Positions 6,897 through 15,784 of a DNA stretch of 37,881 nt are shown piece by piece. Origin of the DNA: Actinomadura sp. HBU206391. GTDB taxonomy: Bacteria > Actinomycetota > Actinomycetes > Streptosporangiales > Streptosporangiaceae. The stretch spans positions 1-37,881 of the forward strand of contig NZ_JABVEB010000052.1 in the NCBI RefSeq assembly GCF_014323665.1. Direction: 5' to 3'. The notes below the pieces were generated by a model that saw only the letters and a list, made by a program, of their open reading frames with translations, was not told where the DNA came from and ran no database searches. Position 1 is the first letter of the stretch; every line of letters begins with the position of its first letter. The position numbers and the translations under genes are program-made.

Positions 6897-7864
6897 TTGT
6901 GGACAAGGCCATCTATAGCGACGGCGGCCGCGAGACCGTCGACGGCGACATCAGCGATGCCTTCGACGCCGCCAGGGCCAAGGGCGACTGCTGGCTCTGG
7001 ATCGGCATGCACGAACCGACCGAAGAGGAGTTCGCCCTCGTCACCGATGAGCTGAACCTTCACTCGCTGGCCGTGCAGGACGCCATCGAGGCGCACCAGC
7101 GGCCCAAGCTCGAACGCTACGACGACACCGTGTTCGTCGTGCTCAAGACGTTGAGCTACCGCGAGGACACCTCGACCATCGAGGTCGGCGAGATCATGGT
7201 GTTCCTCGGTTCCGATTTCATCATCACCGTCCGGCACGGCACGGCCAACCCGCTCAAGCCCGTACGCGCGCGAGTGGAGACCGACCCGCGGATGCTGGCA
7301 GACGGGCCCTCCTCGGTGCTGTACGCGATCTGCGACCAGGTCGTCGACACCTACTCCGAGATCGCGCACAAGGTCGAAGCCGACATCATCGCCCTCGAAC
7401 GTCATGTGTTCGATACCGGCCGCAGCGACGTCACCGAGGGCATCTACGCGCTCAAGCGCGAGGTGCTGGAGTTCCGCGGTGCCGAGGATCCCCTCATCCC
7501 GGTACTGCAGGAGATCGTCAAGGGGAGGGTCGAGCACTGCGAGGACGCCGTGGAGTACTTCCGCGACGTCTTGGCGCACCTGCTGCGCGTCGATGACCAG
7601 GTCGACAAGCACAACGAACTGCTGACCAGCGTGCTCAGCGCCCATGTCGCGCTGGTGGGCCTGCAGCAGAACAGCGACATGCGCAAGATCTCTTCATGGG
7701 CGGCGATCATCGCCGTCCCCACGATGGTCGCCGGGGTCTACGGCATGAACTTCGACCACATGCCCGAGCTGCACTGGGTCATCGGCTACCCGCTCAGCGT
7801 GGGCGTCATGGTCGTCGCCGTCTTTTTCGTCTTCCGCCTCCTCCGGAGGAGCGGGTGGCTCTGA
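6893..7864 (+). CDS. corA: CorA-family divalent cation transporter
   Basis: A 323-residue protein from GTG 6893, which gives the usual actinobacterial opening MIVDKAIY; a frame from 6806 would add a poor extension. The long N-terminal cytosolic domain includes HSLAVQDAIEAHQRPKLERYDD, typical of CorA. Two C-terminal membrane helices follow, the first ending in the signature Y-G-M-N-F and the second near residues 300-318. CorA pentamers move Mg2+, Co2+ or Ni2+ through the membrane. The gene overlaps the signal peptidase stop by 4 bp (GTGA), so it could be read from the cassette transcript, but I see no functional tie and treat it as a separate housekeeping gene. A hairpin terminator follows. 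Confidence 0.92.
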   Translation: MIVDKAIYSDGGRETVDGDISDAFDAARAKGDCWLWIGMHEPTEEEFALVTDELNLHSLAVQDAIEAHQRPKLERYDDTVFVVLKTLSYREDTSTIEVGEIMVFLGSDFIITVRHGTANPLKPVRARVETDPRMLADGPSSVLYAICDQVVDTYSEIAHKVEADIIALERHVFDTGRSDVTEGIYALKREVLEFRGAEDPLIPVLQEIVKGRVEHCEDAVEYFRDVLAHLLRVDDQVDKHNELLTSVLSAHVALVGLQQNSDMRKISSWAAIIAVPTMVAGVYGMNFDHMPELHWVIGYPLSVGVMVVAVFFVFRLLRRSGWL

Positions 7865-7886
7865 GACGCAAGCCGCCCCAAGAGCC

Positions 7887-7919
7887 GGCGGCGCGCTCAG
7901 CCGCCCGCTCGTAGCGGGC
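7887..7919 (+). terminator. Hairpins after corA
   Basis: GGCGGC (7887-7892) pairs with GCCGCC (7900-7905), and an alternative stem GCCCGCT (7903-7909) pairs with AGCGGGC (7913-7919) around a 3-nt loop. They lie 22-54 nt after the corA stop. There is no U tract, as is common in high-GC actinobacteria. Confidence 0.5.
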
Positions 7920-8049
7920 CGTCGGGTTGCCGCCAGGGCTGAGGTGAAGCGAACGGCGACCCGTCAGGATAAAACTCGTGCACCTGGCGGTGACGGGGCG
8001 GATAGGCGCGCAGGAGGGTACGGCAGCCCTGCTCATAGGCGTCGTTCAC
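7897..8049 (-). pseudogene. Possible remnant, N-terminal permease-type prefix (LLRAYP motif)
   Basis: A short minus-strand frame beginning at GTG 8049 reads about 50 residues with YEQGCRTLLRAYPPRHR. This resembles the N-terminal LLR-x-YP-x-x-(Y/W)R prefix of actinobacterial hypothetical and permease-like proteins. The similarity ends after about 20 residues and the frame soon stops, so if real it is a truncated relic. The rest of the 7865-8182 gap shows nothing coding. Recognition is from memory of the motif only. Confidence 0.25.
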
Positions 8050-8182
8050 GGCGCCATCCCGTCGGGTTCGGTGCGATACGAGGCGCAGCGAGTCCCGGTG
8101 CACGCCGGGCGAGCGGTACCGCCGTCGGATCGGGCATCATCACAATCAGTGCGATCACGGATGGTCAGTTATGGAGCATTGA

Positions 8183-9274
8183 ATGGACCTCCCGTCCCGA
8201 ACGGCCGCACGATCGGTTCCCGACCCCCGGGGCGCCGAGACGGCCGAGCAGTACGTCGGCCTCCTGCGCGGCCTCCGTGCGTGGTCGGGCCTGACGTTCC
8301 GGCAATTGGAGAAACGCGCCGTCACCAACGGCGATGTCCTTCCGTACAGCACGATCCATGCGGCGCTCGCGCGTCCTCGGCTGCCCCGCGAAGAGCTGCT
8401 GACCGCCTATCTGCGCGCGTGCGGCTGCACACCGCAGGAGGTGGCGATCTGGGTAGACGTCCGCAGGCGGCTGACGGTGACGACCGCGGGTGAGCGGCCG
8501 CTCGGCGGGCCCCGTCCCGGCGACGACACCGGCCGACCGGCGCCCGGACGGCGCACGGCCGCACCACCGCGCCGCGGCCTGGGCCGCGCGTGGGCGAACC
8601 TGCTCGGCCGGCGTTGGCCGGCCACCGTCGCGGGGCTGGTGCTGGTGCTGGGAACGGCGGGCGGTGCGGCACGTTCCCCGGAGGCGCGCCCCTCCGCCCC
8701 CGAAGCGGACCTGCTGACGTCGGACCGCTGCCCGGCCCTCATCGCGCTGGGCGAGTACGGTCAGTGCGCTCAGCGGCTACAGGAGAGTCTGCAGCAACGA
8801 GGCCTGAAACTGCCCGCCGACGCCTCGTTCGGCCCGTACACCAGAATGCGGGTCACCGCCTTCCAGGTCCTCACGGGGCTTCCGCCCACCGGGATGGGCG
8901 ACGGGCCCACCAAGACGGCCCTGCTGTCCCGCGGGGCCGCCACCGCCACGTGGCCGAAGGCCCGGATCGCACGGCGGCTGAACGAGGTGTTCGGGAGTTC
9001 CGGCGGTGAGGCCATGGTGCTGGCGAAGTGCCTGTCGCTCGGCGATCCGCTCTGGATCGCCGGGCCTGACCGGCAGGGTGTTCGCCGGTGGGGCCTGTTC
9101 CAGTTCACCGATCTGGAGCTGCTGCGCCTTCGGGCCGGCCCGGCCCAGGCCCTGGACCCCGAATGGAACATCCAGGCGGCACACGGGGTGTGGCAGCGCA
9201 CCGGGGACTTCAGCCACTGGTCGTGCGAGTCCCCGAACGACGCGTTCGGTCTGCTGCGGCCGAGCGGCACCTGA
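8183..9274 (+). CDS. HTH-transmembrane protein with peptidoglycan-binding and lysozyme-like regions
   Basis: A 363-residue protein in four parts. Residues about 18-95 are an XRE-like helix-turn-helix (LRAWSGLTFRQLEKRA...). A basic, Pro-rich linker follows, then one membrane segment (about 150-168, ATVAGLVLVLGTAGG). Residues about 180-250 are a PG_binding_1 repeat (CAQRLQESLQQRGLKLPADASFGPYTRMRVTAFQ). Residues about 262-360 resemble a lysozyme or soluble-transglycosylase fold (WGLFQFTDLEL, WNIQAAHGVW, TGDFSHWSCE). The Glu-Ser pair usual in transglycosylases is absent; the matching spot reads C283-L-S. The last part may therefore bind rather than cut glycan. The layout suggests a cytoplasmic HTH linked to an outside wall-binding sensor. 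No target is visible nearby. Confidence 0.75.
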   Translation: MDLPSRTAARSVPDPRGAETAEQYVGLLRGLRAWSGLTFRQLEKRAVTNGDVLPYSTIHAALARPRLPREELLTAYLRACGCTPQEVAIWVDVRRRLTVTTAGERPLGGPRPGDDTGRPAPGRRTAAPPRRGLGRAWANLLGRRWPATVAGLVLVLGTAGGAARSPEARPSAPEADLLTSDRCPALIALGEYGQCAQRLQESLQQRGLKLPADASFGPYTRMRVTAFQVLTGLPPTGMGDGPTKTALLSRGAATATWPKARIARRLNEVFGSSGGEAMVLAKCLSLGDPLWIAGPDRQGVRRWGLFQFTDLELLRLRAGPAQALDPEWNIQAAHGVWQRTGDFSHWSCESPNDAFGLLRPSGT

Positions 9275-9310
9275 GCCGTGGACGGGGCGGCAGGACCGCC
9301 TCTCACGGCT
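9274..9310. terminator. Bidirectional terminator between convergent genes
   Basis: AGCCGTG (9274-9280) pairs with CACGGCT (9304-9310), and GGCGG (9286-9290) pairs with CCGCC (9296-9300). The hairpin lies in the 28-bp gap between the plus-strand HTH gene and minus-strand kdpE and overlaps both stop codons, so it can serve both transcripts. Confidence 0.6.
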
Positions 9311-9980
9311 GGAAGCGGTAGCCCATGCCGGGTTCGGTGAGCAGGTGGCGGGGGCGGCCCGGGTCGGGCTCCAGCTTGCGGCGCAACTGGGCCATGTACT
9401 GGCGCAGGTAGTGCGTCTCGCGGGCGTAGGAGGGCCCCCACACCTCGGTCAGCAGCTGACGCTGGCTGATGAGCTTGCCCGGGTTGCGGAGAAGGATCTC
9501 CAGCAGGTGCCACTCGGTGGGCGTCAGCCGGACCCCCTCGGACTCCGGGCCGGTCACGGTCTTGGTGCGCAGGTCGACCACATGGCCGCCGACCTCGACG
9601 ACCGGGGCGCTGTCCTCGGCGGTGAAGCGGCGGGTGACCGACCGGATGCGGGCCACCAGCTCATCGATGCTGAACGGCTTGGTCACGTAGTCGTCGGCGC
9701 CCGCCTCGAGCGCCTCGACCTTGTCCCGGCTGCCCGCGCGGCCGGACAGCACGATGATGGGCACCCGGGTCCAGCCGCGCAGGCCGTGGATGACCTCGAC
9801 ACCGTCGACATCGGGCAGGCCGAGATCGAGCAGCACGAGATCGGGATGCCAGTCGCCGGCCCGCCGTAGGGCCTCGGTGCCATCGCCGGCGACCTCGACG
9901 TCGTAGTGGCGGGCGCGCAGGTTGATGCGCAGTGCCCGCAGGATCTGCGGTTCGTCGTCGACGACGAGGATGCGCGTCAT
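9303..9980 (-). CDS. kdpE: KdpE response regulator (OmpR/PhoB type)
   Basis: A 225-residue response regulator. The receiver domain (1-120) has the acidic pocket D8-D9, the phosphorylation site D52 in DLVLLDLGLP, and K103 in a DDYVTKPF segment. The winged-helix domain (about 128-225) includes LTPTEWHLLEILLRNPGKLISQ and the C-terminal GMGYRF hallmark. It is the partner of KdpD, whose gene it overlaps by 4 bp (ATGA). Phosphorylated KdpE activates kdpFABC under K+ limitation or salt stress. It is the last gene of the operon, and its stop lies inside a bidirectional terminator. Confidence 0.96.
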   Translation of the reverse strand: MTRILVVDDEPQILRALRINLRARHYDVEVAGDGTEALRRAGDWHPDLVLLDLGLPDVDGVEVIHGLRGWTRVPIIVLSGRAGSRDKVEALEAGADDYVTKPFSIDELVARIRSVTRRFTAEDSAPVVEVGGHVVDLRTKTVTGPESEGVRLTPTEWHLLEILLRNPGKLISQRQLLTEVWGPSYARETHYLRQYMAQLRRKLEPDPGRPRHLLTEPGMGYRFQP

Positions 9981-12658
9981 GTCGTTCCAATCATCGGGTC
10001 ATCGTCGTGGTGCGGGTGGGCTCCCCCTTCGCTGGCCGGGTCAGGGTCGGCACGGTCTGCGAACGGGGCGTCGCCGCCGCGCCGATCCCCCGCCGTCGTC
10101 GCTCCGGAGGCGAGCACGGGCGCGCCGGAGGCGGGCGCGGCCGGCAGAGAAAGGATCATGGTGAGTCCTCCGCCCGGGGTCTCGTCCGGTGTCAGGCCGC
10201 CCCCCATCGCCTCGGCGAGGCCGCGGGCCAGGGCCAGGCCCAGCCCCACGCCGACCTCGTTGTCGCGGTCGTTCAGACGCTGGAACGGCAGGAAGACCCG
10301 GTCACGGTCGCCGACCGGGATGCCGGGGCCGCGGTCGGCGATCCGCACCTCCACGCGGTCGGCCAGTGCGCTGGCGGTGACCAGGACCTTCTCGTCCGGC
10401 GGGCTGAAGCGCAGCGCGTTCGAGATGAGATTGACCAGCACCCGTTCCAGCAGACCCGGGTCGGCCAGCACCTCGGGCACGTCCCCGGAGATCCGGCTGG
10501 TGACGCGCCCGCTCGCCGCGTCGAGATCGTCGAGTGCCCGGGGAACCAGTTCCTCCATGGCGAGGGGTTGGATGACCATGCCGAGCGCGCCCGCCTGAAG
10601 GCGGCTCATGTCGAGCAGGTTCGCCACCAGCCGGTCGAGCCGGTCGAGGGACTCGCCGGCCGTGGCGGTCAGTTCGGCGCGTTCTTCGCCGGTCCATGGG
10701 ATGTCGGCGTTGCGCAGGCTCTCCACGGCCGCCTTGGCCGAGGCCAGCGGGGTGCGCAGGTCGTGACTCACCGCGTTGAGCAGTGCGGTGCGGATCCGGT
10801 CGGCGTGCGCCAGCGGCCCGGCCCGTTCGGCCTCCTCGGCGAGCCGCCGCTGCCGGAGGGCGACCGAGGCCTGTAGGGCGAACGCCTCGATGATCCGCCG
10901 GTCGGCGGCGGGCAGGGTGCGGCCGCGCAGCACGAGCGCGAGTTCCTCACCGACCGGGACCTCCGTGTCGGCCTCGTCCGGGGTCGTACACGGTTTGCCG
11001 CCGACCGTCGCGACGATCCGCCAGCTGGCCGGATCACGGTGCGAGTCGGGGGTGAGCGGAGCGCCGGGCGGATGTTCCAGCAGCGTCACCGAGGTGAGCC
11101 CGAAGGTCTCGCGCAGGCGCTCCAGCAGGGAGTCGAGGGCGTGTTCGCCGCGCAGGACGTTGCCGGCGAGGGTGAACAGGACCTCGGCGTCCGCGCTCGC
11201 CCGGGCGGCCTCCCGGGTGCGCCGGGCCGCGAGGTCGACGACGGCGCTCACCCCGACCGCGACCAGCACGAAGACCAGCAGCGCGAAGGCGTTCTCGCGT
11301 TCGGCCACCGTCAGCTGGTGCAGGGGAGGGGCGAAGTAGTAGTTGAGCAGCAGGAAGCCGCCGATGGCGGCGACGAGGGCGGGGTAGAGGCCGCCGACCA
11401 GGGCGACGCCGACGACCGCCGCGAGGAAGACCAGGATGTCGGTCGGAAGTGACGCCTCCGCGCGCAGACCGGCCAAGGTGAGCGTCAGCGCCGGCAGGCC
11501 CACGGCCGCGAGGCAGAACCCCGCGAGGCGGCGGCGTGGTGCGACGCCTCCCGTCCGGCCGGCCGGACGGCGCCACCCTCTGACCTCCTCGTGGCTCACC
11601 ATGTGGACGTCGATCGAGCCGGACATCGCCGTGGTGGTCACCCCGACCCCAGGGGACAGGATCTGCGCGAACCGGTTCCGCCGCGAGATCCCGAGGATCA
11701 GCTGGGTGGCGTTCACCCCGCGGGCGAAGTCGAGCAGCGCGTGGACGACGTCGTCGCCCACCACCTGGTGATAGGTGCCGCCGAGGCTCTCGATGATGGT
11801 CCGCTGGCGGGCGAGGTTCGCGGGCCCGGCGACGGAGAGGTGATCACTGTGGGTGACGTGCACGGCCAGCAGGTCGGCGCCCTTGGTGCGGGCGGCGATG
11901 CGGGCGGCGCGCCGGATCAGCGTGTCGCCCTCCGGCCCGCCGGTGAGTGCGACGACCACGCGTTCACGGGCCTCCCACGTGCCGCCGATGTTGTGATCGG
12001 CGCGGTAGCGCTCGAGCTGATCGTCGACCTCTCCGGCGAGCCACAGCAGGGCGAGCTCGCGCAGCGCGGTCAGGTTGCCGACTCTGAAGTAGTTCGTGAG
12101 GGCCGCGTCGACCTTCTCGGGCGTGTAGACGTTCCCGTGCGCCATCCTGCGGCGCAGTGCCTCGGGGGCCATGTCGACCAGCTCGACCTGGTCGGCCCGG
12201 CGTGCGACCTCGTCCGGAACGGTCTCGCGCTGCGGAACGCCGGTGATCTCCTCTACGACGTCGTTGAGCGACTCCAGATGCTGGATGTTCACCGTGGAGA
12301 TGACCGTGATGCCCGCGTCGAGCAGGCGTTCGATGTCCTGCCAGCGCTTGGTGTGCGCTGAGCCGGGGATGTTGGTGTGCGCGAGCTCATCGATCAGAGC
12401 GACCTGCGGCGCCCGTTCGATCACCGCGTCGGTGTCGAGCTCGGTGAACACCGCCCCGCGATAGGTCATGGTCTTGCGGGGAATGATCTCCAGTCCCTCG
12501 ATCATCGCGACGGTGCGCGGCCTGTCGTGGGTCTCCACGTAGCCGACGACGACGTCGGTGCCGCGGTCGGCGCGCCGGTGGCCCTCGGAGAGCATCGAGA
12601 AGGTCTTGCCGACCCCGGGGGCAGCCCCGAGATAGATGCGGAGCTGCCCCCGTGCCAT
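9977..12658 (-). CDS. kdpD: KdpD sensor histidine kinase
   Basis: An 893-residue membrane sensor kinase. It begins with the KdpD domain (Walker A-like G-A-A-P-G-V-G-K-T at 11-19, then DELAHTN). A universal stress protein-like domain follows (about 225-360). Four membrane helices sit in the DUF4118 region (about 385-490), then a GAF-like region, a HisKA domain with phospho-acceptor His632 in NAVSHDLRTPL, and an HATPase domain with N-box LISNALRF and G boxes DRGPGIP and GVGLGLAL. It senses K+ status and phosphorylates KdpE. AAGGAG 7 nt before the ATG supports the start. It lies 22 bp after kdpC. Confidence 0.96.
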   Translation of the reverse strand: MARGQLRIYLGAAPGVGKTFSMLSEGHRRADRGTDVVVGYVETHDRPRTVAMIEGLEIIPRKTMTYRGAVFTELDTDAVIERAPQVALIDELAHTNIPGSAHTKRWQDIERLLDAGITVISTVNIQHLESLNDVVEEITGVPQRETVPDEVARRADQVELVDMAPEALRRRMAHGNVYTPEKVDAALTNYFRVGNLTALRELALLWLAGEVDDQLERYRADHNIGGTWEARERVVVALTGGPEGDTLIRRAARIAARTKGADLLAVHVTHSDHLSVAGPANLARQRTIIESLGGTYHQVVGDDVVHALLDFARGVNATQLILGISRRNRFAQILSPGVGVTTTAMSGSIDVHMVSHEEVRGWRRPAGRTGGVAPRRRLAGFCLAAVGLPALTLTLAGLRAEASLPTDILVFLAAVVGVALVGGLYPALVAAIGGFLLLNYYFAPPLHQLTVAERENAFALLVFVLVAVGVSAVVDLAARRTREAARASADAEVLFTLAGNVLRGEHALDSLLERLRETFGLTSVTLLEHPPGAPLTPDSHRDPASWRIVATVGGKPCTTPDEADTEVPVGEELALVLRGRTLPAADRRIIEAFALQASVALRQRRLAEEAERAGPLAHADRIRTALLNAVSHDLRTPLASAKAAVESLRNADIPWTGEERAELTATAGESLDRLDRLVANLLDMSRLQAGALGMVIQPLAMEELVPRALDDLDAASGRVTSRISGDVPEVLADPGLLERVLVNLISNALRFSPPDEKVLVTASALADRVEVRIADRGPGIPVGDRDRVFLPFQRLNDRDNEVGVGLGLALARGLAEAMGGGLTPDETPGGGLTMILSLPAAPASGAPVLASGATTAGDRRGGDAPFADRADPDPASEGGAHPHHDDDPMIGTT

Positions 12659-12680
12659 GGTGATCTCCTTCGCGTACGGG

Positions 12681-13592
12681 TCAGGACTTGTACGGCGCTG
12701 CGCGGTCCAGGTCGAGGTTCAACTCGACGACGTTCACGGACGGCTCGCCCATGAAGCCGAGCGACCGGCCCGTCGTGTACTTGTCGATCAGGTCGAGAAC
12801 CTTGTCCTCGGCGATTCCCCGGGCCGTGGCGACGCGCGGCGCCTGCAGGCGGGCGTAGGCGGTCGAGATCGCCGGGTCGAGCCCGCTGCCGCTGGCCGTC
12901 ACCGCGTCGGACGGCACTTCCGGCTTGGCCGGGGCGCCCCCGCGGATCGGCACGATCTGACCTTCAGCGTAGTCCTCGCCCGGCTTGGCGCACTCGACCG
13001 CGACCCCGCGATAGGCGGTGATGAACGGCGCGGCGGGGCAGGCCTCGTTGACGCTGACGACGCGGGTCGGCCTGGTCACCACTCCCTTCGCGTCGCGCGA
13101 CCCGAACACCGAGAGCACCGCCCCCACGCCGCTCTTGGCGCAGAACGGCCGGGAGCCGTCCACGCCTTCCAGCTCGCCGATGTCCTTGCTGCGAGTGCAT
13201 ACCTGGGTGAGGAGGGACTGGTCGCCCTCATCGGGGTTGCCCTCGTCGTCCTTGGCGCCCGGGACGGGCAGGGTGTCGACGATGGACTCGGGGCCGAGGT
13301 TGCTCGCGGCGGTGGCGGTCGGGTCGTACCCGTCGCCGGCCGTGGACGGACGGCTCTGGAAGTACTGCTTGAGTGGGTTTCCATCCTTGTCGGTGAAGGA
13401 CTGTCCAATGATCCGGCTGCCGACGGTGCTGCCGTTGGCGGCCTTGATCAGTGAACCGTCGGCCTTGTCGTGCAGCCCCGGCAACTGGGCGACGGCCCAG
13501 ATGGCGAGCGGATATAGAACGCCGGTGAGAACGGTGAGGACGAGCAGCGCGCGCAGCGCCGCGAGGTGACTGCGGAGCCAGGAGGAGCGCAT
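12681..13592 (-). CDS. kdpC: KdpC subunit of the K+-transporting ATPase, with a long cysteine-containing insertion
   Basis: A 303-residue KdpC, against about 190-220 usual. It has one N-terminal membrane helix (about 12-32), then YFQSRPSTAGDGYDPTATAA and SNLGP, and later VTASGSGLDPAIS, all family hallmarks. Between SNLGP and VTASGSGLDP there are about 125 residues instead of about 35. This insertion holds four cysteines (VCTRS, FCAKS, EACPA, VECAK) and would lie outside the membrane, where two disulfides could form. I believe related actinobacteria share this form, from memory. KdpC contacts KdpA and KdpB and is needed for complex assembly and activity. Its start shares one base with the kdpB stop (TGATG). 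Confidence 0.94.
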   Translation of the reverse strand: MRSSWLRSHLAALRALLVLTVLTGVLYPLAIWAVAQLPGLHDKADGSLIKAANGSTVGSRIIGQSFTDKDGNPLKQYFQSRPSTAGDGYDPTATAASNLGPESIVDTLPVPGAKDDEGNPDEGDQSLLTQVCTRSKDIGELEGVDGSRPFCAKSGVGAVLSVFGSRDAKGVVTRPTRVVSVNEACPAAPFITAYRGVAVECAKPGEDYAEGQIVPIRGGAPAKPEVPSDAVTASGSGLDPAISTAYARLQAPRVATARGIAEDKVLDLIDKYTTGRSLGFMGEPSVNVVELNLDLDRAAPYKS

Positions 13593-15784
13593 CAGGAGAT
13601 CCCTGGGATGAATTGGATGATGAGGTCGATGAGCTTGATGCCGATGAACGGGGCGATGATCCCGCCGAGCCCGTAGACGTAGAGGTTGCGGCTGAGCAGT
13701 TTCGATGCCGAGCTGGGCCGGTAGCGGACGCCGCGCAGCGCCAGCGGGATCAGGGCGATGATGACGACCGCGTTGAAGATGACGGCCGACAGGATCGCCG
13801 ACTGCGGGCTGTGCAGCCGCATGACGTTGAGGGCGTCCAGCCCCGGGAACAGGGCGATGAACATCGCCGGGATGATCGCGAAGTATTTCGCGACGTCGTT
13901 GGCGATGGAGAACGTCGTCAGCGCCCCGCGGGTGATCAGCAACTGCTTGCCGATCTCGACGATCTCGATGAGCTTGGTCGGGTCGGAGTCGAGGTCGACC
14001 ATGTTCCCGGCCTCCTTGGCGGCGGAGGTGCCGGTGTTCATGGCCACGCCGACGTCGGCCTGGGCGAGCGCGGGGGCGTCGTTGGTGCCGTCACCGGTCA
14101 TCGCGACCAGCCGGCCGCCCTCCTGCTCCCGCTTGATCAGGGCCATCTTGTCCTCGGGCTTGGCCTCGGACAGGAAGTCGTCCACCCCCGCCTCGTCGGC
14201 GATCGCCTTGGCGGTCAGCGGGTTGTCGCCGGTCACCATGACCGTGCGGATGCCCATCGCGCGCATGTGGTCGAAGCGCTCCCGCATGCCGGCCTTGACG
14301 ACGTCCTTGAGGTGGATGACACCGAGGACGCGAGCGGTGGTGCCCGCGTCGGTCCGGACGACCTCGCCGACGGCGAGCGGCGTGCCGCCCGACGCGGAGA
14401 TCCCGTCGACGACGTCGCCCATCGCCGGCGGCACGTGCCCGCCGAGCTCGCGGACCCAGTCGGCCACCGCGGTCGCCGCGCCCTTGCGCAGGCTCCGGTC
14501 GATCGAGGAGGACCCGTCGACGTCGCCGTCGAGGTCCACCCCGGACATGCGGGTCTGGGCGGTGAAGGCCACCCAGCTCGCGTGGCCGAGTTCGCCGGCG
14601 TGCCGTTCGCGCAGCCCGTACCGCTGCTTGGCGAAGACGACGACAGAGCGGCCCTCGGGCGTCTCGTCGGCGAGGCTGGACAGCTGTGCCGCGTCCGCGA
14701 GCATGGTCTCGTCGACATCCCCCACCGGGATGAACTCCGACGCCTGCCGGTTCCCCAGCGTGATGGTGCCCGTCTTGTCGAGCAGCAGGGTGTTGACGTC
14801 GCCCGCGGCCTCGACCGCCCGGCCGCTCATCGCCAGCACATTGCGCTGGACCAGTCGGTCCATGCCGGCGATGCCGATCGCGGACAGCAGCGCCCCGATC
14901 GTGGTCGGGATGAGGCAGACGACCAGCGATACGAGCACGATGCCCGTGACACCGTTCCCGTCCAGTGCACTCGTGTCGGGTACGCCGGGGTTGCCGGCCT
15001 TGGAGTAGATGGCGAGGGGCTGCATCGTCGCCACCGCGACCAGGAAGATGATCGTGAGGGCGGCCAGCAGGATGTTGAGAGCGATCTCGTTCGGGGTCTT
15101 CTGCCGGTTCGCGCCCTCGACGAGGGCGATCATCCGGTCGATGAAGCTCTCGCCCGGCTTCTGCGTGATCTTGACGACGATCCGGTCGGAGAGCACCTTG
15201 GTGCCGCCGGTCACCGCGGACCGGTCGCCGCCGGACTCCCGGATGACCGGGGCCGACTCGCCGGTGATCGCGGACTCGTCGACGCTGGCCACACCTTCGA
15301 CGACGTCGCCGTCGCCGGGGATGATCTGACCGGCCTCGACCACCACGTGGTCGCCCAGCCGCAGCTCGGGAGCCGGGACGTTCTCGACCGGGGCGGTCTT
15401 CCCCGGCCGCCAGCCCACCAGCCGCCGCGCGACGGTGTCCTGCTTGGCCCGCCGCAGGCTGGCGGCCTGGGCCTTGCCGCGTCCCTCCGCCACCGCCTCG
15501 GCGAGGTTGGCGAAAAGTGCGGTCAGCCAGAGCCACACCGTGATGAGCCACGCGAAGACGGTCATCTCGCCTATGGCGAGCACGGTGGTCCACACCGCGC
15601 CCACCTCGACGATGAGCATGACGGGGTTGCGCCACAGGGTGGCCGGGTTGAGCTTGCGTGCCGCGTCCGGCAGTGAGCGGACGAGCAACTTCGGATCGAG
15701 CAGGCCGCCCTGCACCCGGCCTCCCGCCGGCTCGATCCGCGGCGGCTCGGGGGCCGACGGCGCTTGGATGGTCTGGGTGGTCAC
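13592..15784 (-). CDS. kdpB: KdpB, ATP-hydrolysing subunit of the K+-transporting ATPase
   Basis: A 730-residue P-type ATPase. The start is GTG 15784, overlapping the kdpA stop (GTGA), and the product opens [17 protein letters not shown]; the same frame runs open further upstream but only as a shadow of kdpA. The phosphorylated aspartate is D336 in [12 protein letters not shown]. Other P-type hallmarks are TGES (A domain) and [14 protein letters not shown] and [17 protein letters not shown] (P domain). About seven membrane segments are predicted. A Pro-rich cytosolic N-terminus of about 30 residues is longer than in E. coli. It powers K+ movement through KdpA. Confidence 0.96.
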   Translation of the reverse strand: MTTQTIQAPSAPEPPRIEPAGGRVQGGLLDPKLLVRSLPDAARKLNPATLWRNPVMLIVEVGAVWTTVLAIGEMTVFAWLITVWLWLTALFANLAEAVAEGRGKAQAASLRRAKQDTVARRLVGWRPGKTAPVENVPAPELRLGDHVVVEAGQIIPGDGDVVEGVASVDESAITGESAPVIRESGGDRSAVTGGTKVLSDRIVVKITQKPGESFIDRMIALVEGANRQKTPNEIALNILLAALTIIFLVAVATMQPLAIYSKAGNPGVPDTSALDGNGVTGIVLVSLVVCLIPTTIGALLSAIGIAGMDRLVQRNVLAMSGRAVEAAGDVNTLLLDKTGTITLGNRQASEFIPVGDVDETMLADAAQLSSLADETPEGRSVVVFAKQRYGLRERHAGELGHASWVAFTAQTRMSGVDLDGDVDGSSSIDRSLRKGAATAVADWVRELGGHVPPAMGDVVDGISASGGTPLAVGEVVRTDAGTTARVLGVIHLKDVVKAGMRERFDHMRAMGIRTVMVTGDNPLTAKAIADEAGVDDFLSEAKPEDKMALIKREQEGGRLVAMTGDGTNDAPALAQADVGVAMNTGTSAAKEAGNMVDLDSDPTKLIEIVEIGKQLLITRGALTTFSIANDVAKYFAIIPAMFIALFPGLDALNVMRLHSPQSAILSAVIFNAVVIIALIPLALRGVRYRPSSASKLLSRNLYVYGLGGIIAPFIGIKLIDLIIQFIPGIS

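Larger units (their letters stand above)
7865..8182. other. 318-bp gap between corA and the next gene
   Basis: It holds the corA hairpins at 7887-7919 and the possible relic at 7897-8049. The last 60 bp are relatively AT-rich (8135-8182) and should contain the promoter of the gene at 8183. GGAG lies at about 8173-8176, 6 nt before that start. Confidence 0.45.
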
